This document shows positions 32,149 to 36,058 of a stretch of DNA of 36,058 nucleotides, piece by piece. Below the pieces are notes generated by a model. It was not told the origin of the DNA. It ran no database searches and saw only the letters and a list, made by a program, of their open reading frames with translations. How positions within the stretch are numbered: the first letter of the stretch is position 1; the number at the start of each line of letters is the position of its first letter. A program made the translations under genes and the position numbers. This DNA is from Streptococcus sp. k-402 (GTDB lineage: Bacteria; Bacillota; Bacilli; Lactobacillales; Streptococcaceae): positions 1-36,058 of the forward strand of contig NZ_VMNB01000015.1 in NCBI RefSeq assembly GCF_013277515.1. Reading direction: 5' to 3'.

Positions 32149-32172
32149 AGAGAACGAATTTCCTCGTTCTCT
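32149..32172 (-). terminator. Terminator of the murD-murG-divIB operon
   Basis: A perfect 9-bp stem AGAGAACGA/TCGTTCTCT with a six-base loop, followed on the minus strand by TTTTCG. It lies about 85 bases after the divIB stop. Confidence 0.85.
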
Positions 32173-32215
32173 ACATATATTTATATATTTCTTGAATTTC
32201 TCAAAAATCACGACA

Positions 32216-32255
32216 CTTACCATAGTTACTAAAGAACTATAAGAGAAAAGGTAAG
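32216..32255. other. Nested inverted repeat just after divIB (possible attachment region)
   Basis: Outer arms CTTACC/GGTAAG (32216-32221 and 32250-32255) enclose inner arms ATAGTT/AACTAT (32222-32227 and 32235-32240). It lies two bases from the divIB stop codon, between host operon and element. It could be part of the attachment site or a chromosomal mRNA 3' structure; the left end needed to decide is outside the window. Confidence 0.3.
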
Positions 32256-32256
32256 C

Positions 32257-33477
32257 CTAACGACGCGATGAGCGCTGGGTCGTTTGGTTTCGATTGCTCT
32301 GTTCCTCTTGTTTTTTCTGTTCTTCTTCTAAACGTTTACGTTCTTCTTCCTGCTTTTTCTCAGCTTCCTTGGCCTCTTTTTTGGCTTTTTCTTCTGCTTC
32401 CATAATTAATTTATCCGCCACTGTGTAACTGTAAATTCCAGCTTCCATGTCAATCACACTCGGTTCTGACAATTGTGGCTTAATCTTACTGTAATATGGC
32501 AGTTTCTTACTCATTTCAGATAGAGGAACCAAGACCTCGTCCGAATTATTCATGGTCAATCGAATTAAATCTGAAGTCACCTTGCTTGGGGCTAGTTCCA
32601 CCTTTTGGATAGCCGCCTTGAGTTCTGGGCTAATTTGAGCAAGTTCTGAGACAAAAGCCTTGATTTGTTCACTATCATTAAAGAGAACTGATATATAAGT
32701 TTCTGGTAGACTGACCAAGCTCACAGAACTAGTCTCAAGCCGACCGCTAGAAAGAATAGGATAATGATTTTCACCAGAAACATAGTAGGCAACAATATCG
32801 TATTCCTTGACCTTGATAGTGAACTTGGTTGGAAATTGATAAACAAGCTGAGCTGATTCAACCCAATAGTTAGACTTAATTTGCTCTTCATATTTTGCCT
32901 TGTCTAGCAAAAGGTTAATCGTATAATCCGAATCCTGAATGCCTGAAGCCTGTCGGATATCATCAGCCGTAGTGTGCACCGTTCCCTCAACACGAATATC
33001 CTTCATGGTCGCATAAGGACTGAGCAAATAAGCAGAGACAACCAATAAAAGCAGACTTGGAAATAAAATCGTTAGAGCTCGCAAGATATGGAGGCCAGGA
33101 ATCTTTGCTTTGGCTGGTTTTTCCTTTACAGGCTTTTTCTCTATTTTTTTATCCTGCTCCTCGTTCTCTATAGACTTTGATTTCTCTTTGGATACTTCTT
33201 TTTTGGCGTCTTCTGACTTTTCTACTTTTTCTTCAGCATCGTCCTTAGCTGATTTTGAGTCTTTTGAATCAGATTCACTCTCTTGGTCCTCAGTTGCATC
33301 TGACTTTTCAGATTTTGAAGCCATTCGAGCTTGTCTTTCCTTTTCCTTCTCCTCAGCTAGGGCCGCCTCTTCCTCAGCCTTCTTTTTTAGATATTCTTGG
33401 TTTCGTTTCTGCCATTCTGATAACTCTTTCAATTCTTCGAGGATTTCTTTGCCCTCATTTTTCTTATCTTTTGACAT
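32257..33477 (-). CDS. divIB: Cell division protein DivIB (FtsQ)
   Basis: 406 aa. The long charged cytoplasmic N terminus (1-125, rich in Glu, Lys and Ser) is typical of streptococcal DivIB. One membrane helix (133-152) leads into a POTRA domain (about 156-225, beginning MKDIRVEGTVHTT) and a beta domain (about 230-350). The C-terminal tail is Glu/Lys/Gln-rich. With FtsL and DivIC it forms the divisome complex that regulates septal wall synthesis. Start at ATG 33477, nine bases after the murG stop. The coding end is intact, so the element inserted downstream without disrupting it. Confidence 0.95.
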   Translation of the reverse strand: MSKDKKNEGKEILEELKELSEWQKRNQEYLKKKAEEEAALAEEKEKERQARMASKSEKSDATEDQESESDSKDSKSAKDDAEEKVEKSEDAKKEVSKEKSKSIENEEQDKKIEKKPVKEKPAKAKIPGLHILRALTILFPSLLLLVVSAYLLSPYATMKDIRVEGTVHTTADDIRQASGIQDSDYTINLLLDKAKYEEQIKSNYWVESAQLVYQFPTKFTIKVKEYDIVAYYVSGENHYPILSSGRLETSSVSLVSLPETYISVLFNDSEQIKAFVSELAQISPELKAAIQKVELAPSKVTSDLIRLTMNNSDEVLVPLSEMSKKLPYYSKIKPQLSEPSVIDMEAGIYSYTVADKLIMEAEEKAKKEAKEAEKKQEEERKRLEEEQKKQEEQSNRNQTTQRSSRR

Positions 33478-33486
33478 TTACTTTCC

Positions 33487-34545
33487 TTATGATAAATCTT
33501 TTTTCAACAATTGATAAAAATCTGCTAGAGATTTCAATTCCTTAGAAGCTTTCATCTTAGCTTGGTAATCTTCCTTGTGGCTTAGTAAGTGAGAAAGCTT
33601 CTCTTCCAAACTATCCAAGGTCAAATCGCTTTCTTGAAGCTCTTCTGCATAGCCTTTTTTTACAAAGTAAGCTGCATTTTCAATCTGGTCACCACGACTA
33701 GCTTCACGACCAAGTGGCACAATGACATGTAATTTTGCCATGGCCAAGAGCTCAAAAATCGTATTGGCTCCACCTCGTGTCACAACAATATCAGCCAATT
33801 CCATCAAGGGTTGATAGAGATCAGTCACATAGTCAACACGAAAAAGATTTTGGCTCAACTCGTTCAGACTAGAATCTCCAGTTAGATTGATAATATTGTA
33901 GCGTTCTGTCAATTCTTTCTTATGGTCTGTCACCAATTGGTTAAAGACACGAGCACCAGCAGAACCACCGACAAACAATACAGTTGGCAATTTTGGATTA
34001 AAGTGGGTTTGAATATCCACCAATTCATCCGGTTCTGGATTTTTTTGATCTGAAACCTTGGTCACTGCTCCCACATGCTCAACCTTAGACAAACTTGAAG
34101 CTTGCTCAAAGGTTGAATACATCTTCGTCGCAAATTTATAGGCGATTTTATTGGCCAAGCCCATAGACAGGTCAGACTCGTGAATAAAGACTGGCACTCC
34201 TGAAACACGTGCTGCGATAACAGGTGGCACAGAGACAAAGCCTCCCTTTGAAAAAAGTGCTTGTGGACGAAGCCGCAACATGATAAAGAGCGATTGGACG
34301 ATTCCCCAGCCAACTTTGAAGACGTCCAGCATATTTTGCCAAGAGAAATAACGACGCAATTTTCCAGTCGCAATGGAATGGAAGGTGACATCTAGACCCG
34401 ACTTGAGGATTTCTTGGTGTTCGATACCACGCTTGTCCCCGATATAATGGACTTCCCAACCATCTTCGATGAACTTGGGCATTAACAAAAGATTGAGGGT
34501 CACGTGTCCAACCGTCCCCCCACCTGTAAAGACAATTTTTTTCAT
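33487..34545 (-). CDS. murG: UDP-GlcNAc--undecaprenyl-PP-MurNAc-pentapeptide GlcNAc transferase MurG
   Basis: 352 aa, normal length for the family. The N-terminal [13 protein letters not shown] glycine-rich loop (6-18) binds lipid I. The C-terminal domain carries the glycine-rich [13 protein letters not shown] loop and [13 protein letters not shown], which contacts UDP-GlcNAc. It makes lipid II at the inner face of the membrane, the last intracellular step of peptidoglycan precursor synthesis. It begins one base after murD ends and is nine bases before divIB, forming a tight operon. Confidence 0.97.
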   Translation of the reverse strand: MKKIVFTGGGTVGHVTLNLLLMPKFIEDGWEVHYIGDKRGIEHQEILKSGLDVTFHSIATGKLRRYFSWQNMLDVFKVGWGIVQSLFIMLRLRPQALFSKGGFVSVPPVIAARVSGVPVFIHESDLSMGLANKIAYKFATKMYSTFEQASSLSKVEHVGAVTKVSDQKNPEPDELVDIQTHFNPKLPTVLFVGGSAGARVFNQLVTDHKKELTERYNIINLTGDSSLNELSQNLFRVDYVTDLYQPLMELADIVVTRGGANTIFELLAMAKLHVIVPLGREASRGDQIENAAYFVKKGYAEELQESDLTLDSLEEKLSHLLSHKEDYQAKMKASKELKSLADFYQLLKKDLS

Positions 34546-34546
34546 A

Positions 34547-35899
34547 TTATTCCTTTAACTCCGCTACTGTGTCGATAAAGAGGTCGCCACGTACTTCAAA
34601 GTTAGCATACATATCCCAGCTAGCATTAGCAGGACTGAGAAGGACTACATCTCCTTGAGTCGCAAGTTCATAGGCCTTGCGAGTCGCATCTGCAATATCA
34701 GTCGCATCCACATAAGCCACACCAGCCTTGTCTGCTGCCCGTTTGACACGTTCTGTAGACTGACCCAGGATGACCATCTTCTTAAGTCCAGTAATGTCTG
34801 GCACCAATTCGTCAAACTCATTACCACGGTCTAAACCACCTGCAATCAAGACCACCTTACTGTTGTCAAATCCAGACAAGGCTTTTTGAGTCGCCAAGAT
34901 ATTGGTTGACTTGCTATCATTATAGAATTTGACACCCTTGATTTCATCCACAAATTGGAGACGGTGTTTGACACCACCAAAGGCTGAAAGAGTTTCTTTG
35001 ATGGTTTGGTTATCCACACCACGAAGCTTGGCAACAGCAATGGTCGCAAGGGCATTTTCTACATTGTGGCTACCTGGAACTCCGATTTCATTCGCTGCCA
35101 TGACCACTTCCCCACGGAAGTAGAGTTGACCATCTTCCAGATAAGCTCCATCAACCTTTTCCAGTGTTGAGAATGGTACAACGGTAGCTTGTGTTTTTCT
35201 TGCCAATTCCTTTGCCAAGTCTTGGTTAAAGTTCAAGACAAGGAAATCAGCCACTGTCATCTTGTTCTGGATATTCCACTTGGCTGCTACATATTCCTCA
35301 AAAGAACCGTGGTAGTCGATATGAGTTGGCATAAGGTTGGTAATAACCGCAATCTCAGGATGGAATTCTTGGACGCCCATGAGTTGGAAAGAAGAAAGTT
35401 CCATGACAAGCGTGTCCTTGTCTGACGCAGTTTGAGCAACCTGACTGGCAGGATAGCCGATATTTCCTGATAAAAGACCATGTTGCCCAGCAGCAGTCAA
35501 AACGTCCCCAATCATAGTCGTTGTGGTTGTTTTACCGTTCGAACCAGTAATACCAACAATCGGTGCTTCAGAAATCAAATAAGCCAATTCCACCTCAGTC
35601 AAGACTGGAATTCCCTTGGCCAAAGCCTTTTCAATCATGGGATTATTGTATGGAATACCTGGATTTTTCACCATAAGGGCAAACTCTTCATCCAAGAGTT
35701 CCAAAGGATGGCCACCTGTAATGACCTTGATCCCTTCTTCCAGCAAACTTTGGGCAGCTGGATTATCCTCGAAAGGTTTCCCATCATTTACTGTCACAAT
35801 GGCACCTAGCTTGTCCAACAAACGAGCTGCAGATTCACCAGACTTGGCCAAACCTAAAACAAGGACTTTCTTATTTTTAAATTGATCTATTACTTTCAT
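34547..35899 (-). CDS. murD: UDP-N-acetylmuramoyl-L-alanine--D-glutamate ligase MurD
   Basis: 450 aa, full length. An N-terminal Rossmann-like domain ([14 protein letters not shown], 12-25) precedes the central Mur-ligase ATP-binding domain with P-loop [10 protein letters not shown] (116-125) and the SSFQL and THIDYHGS motifs. The C-terminal domain contains NDSKSTN and [14 protein letters not shown]. It adds D-glutamate to UDP-MurNAc-L-Ala in the cytoplasm. The sequence is of the S. pneumoniae/S. mitis type. GGAG lies eight bases before ATG 35899. A terminator of an upstream transcript and an extended -10 promoter precede it. Confidence 0.97.
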   Translation of the reverse strand: MKVIDQFKNKKVLVLGLAKSGESAARLLDKLGAIVTVNDGKPFEDNPAAQSLLEEGIKVITGGHPLELLDEEFALMVKNPGIPYNNPMIEKALAKGIPVLTEVELAYLISEAPIVGITGSNGKTTTTTMIGDVLTAAGQHGLLSGNIGYPASQVAQTASDKDTLVMELSSFQLMGVQEFHPEIAVITNLMPTHIDYHGSFEEYVAAKWNIQNKMTVADFLVLNFNQDLAKELARKTQATVVPFSTLEKVDGAYLEDGQLYFRGEVVMAANEIGVPGSHNVENALATIAVAKLRGVDNQTIKETLSAFGGVKHRLQFVDEIKGVKFYNDSKSTNILATQKALSGFDNSKVVLIAGGLDRGNEFDELVPDITGLKKMVILGQSTERVKRAADKAGVAYVDATDIADATRKAYELATQGDVVLLSPANASWDMYANFEVRGDLFIDTVAELKE

Positions 35900-35926
35900 G
35901 TCTCAAACTCCATTTCTACTCATACT

Positions 35927-35935
35927 ATTTTACCA
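35927..35935 (-). promoter_or_regulatory. Extended -10 promoter of the murD operon
   Basis: Minus strand TGGTAAAAT (TAAAAT at 35927-35932 with TGG before it), about 28 bases upstream of the murD ATG. No good -35 exists because the expected place (near 35950) is the T-run of the upstream terminator, so the TGn extension would carry recognition. Confidence 0.5.
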
Positions 35936-35954
35936 TTTTTATGGAAATAAAAAA

Positions 35955-35975
35955 GCCACAAAGTGTGTTTGTGGC
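35955..35975 (-). terminator. Terminator of the transcript upstream of murD
   Basis: Perfect 8-bp stem GCCACAAA/TTTGTGGC with a five-base loop. On the minus strand it is followed by TTTTTTATTT, so it ends a transcript entering from beyond the window. The plus-strand side (TCTTTCTTCT) is weaker. Confidence 0.85.
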
Positions 35976-35990
35976 TCTTTCTTCTAACTG

Positions 35991-36058
35991 ATACTCTTCG
36001 AAAATCTCTTCAAACCACGTCAGCTTCGCCTTGCCGTATATATGGTTACTGACTTCGT
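35991..36058 (+). repeat. BOX element, boxA module (cut by window end)
   Basis: Begins ATACTCTTCGAAAATCTC and continues through CGTCAGCTTCGCCTTGCCGT to GACTTCGT. This is the boxA module of the BOX repeats dispersed in pneumococcal and related mitis-group genomes. It is truncated by the window edge, so boxB/boxC cannot be seen. It supports the host assignment. Confidence 0.9.

Noticed and set aside
33110..33514. 134-aa open frame on the plus strand
   Set aside because: It is antisense to the low-complexity charged N terminus of divIB, consists mostly of Ser, Phe and Leu, and has no ribosome site. The other plus-strand frames under large genes fail for the same reasons.
1..36058. tRNA, rRNA, insertion sequences, integrase or antibiotic-resistance genes
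   Set aside because: I looked for typical protein motifs and RNA signatures on both strands and found none in this window.

Overview
The window looks like a mitis-group Streptococcus chromosome (S. pneumoniae, S. mitis or a close relative) carrying an integrated conjugative element. Four things point there. The right edge holds the cell-wall/division operon murD-murG-divIB, with MurD matching the pneumococcal type. A BOX-type repeat lies beside it. One surface protein ends in pneumococcal-style choline-binding repeats. Two other surface proteins end in LPNTG sortase signals. All credible genes run on the minus strand, so they read from high to low coordinates.

Layout in reading direction. 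(a) 36058-32149: BOX fragment, terminator, murD, murG, divIB and their terminator; this part is chromosomal. (b) 32119-29306: left-hand life-cycle genes of the element. These are several small unknown ORFs, a double zinc-ribbon protein, a 54-aa putative DNA-binding protein not listed as a long ORF, a RepA_N-type replication initiator with iteron-like repeats inside its gene, a 311-base structured non-coding stretch, and a 104-aa unknown protein. (c) 29310-20779: a three-arm leader, then three large cell-surface genes: a SEC10/PgrA surface-exclusion-like protein with choline-binding repeats, an antigen I/II (GbpC-fold) LPNTG adhesin, and a VWA + six-G5 LPNTG protein. (d) 20747-9349: a membrane protein behind a good promoter and followed by a terminator/attenuator, then a Gram-positive type IV secretion system: small two-TM protein, VirB6-like, PrgI/VirB3-like, VirB4 ATPase, PrgK-like VirB1 (degenerate LytM, lysozyme and CHAP domains), VirB8-like, two coiled-coil proteins, PcfB-like DUF3801 protein and VirD4 coupling ATPase. 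(e) 9326-1185: DNA processing. This has an LPD-type unknown, a 1388-aa TOPRIM primase/ArdC/zincin protein, a small unknown, an inverted-repeat region proposed as oriT, MobC and a MOBP relaxase. (f) 1183-17: a ParA/RHH partition cassette with a related 43-bp repeat on each side of parA.

The order surface exclusion, aggregation adhesin, LPXTG protein, T4SS, coupling protein, accessory factor, relaxase, together with RepA_N and ParA, follows the enterococcal pheromone plasmid pCF10 (prg/pcf). No pheromone receptor, pheromone peptide, integrase or resistance gene is visible, and the element runs off the left edge. The most unusual points are the choline-anchored surface-exclusion protein, the competing-hairpin leader in front of the surface genes, and the plasmid-type replication and partition cassette carried beside divIB.
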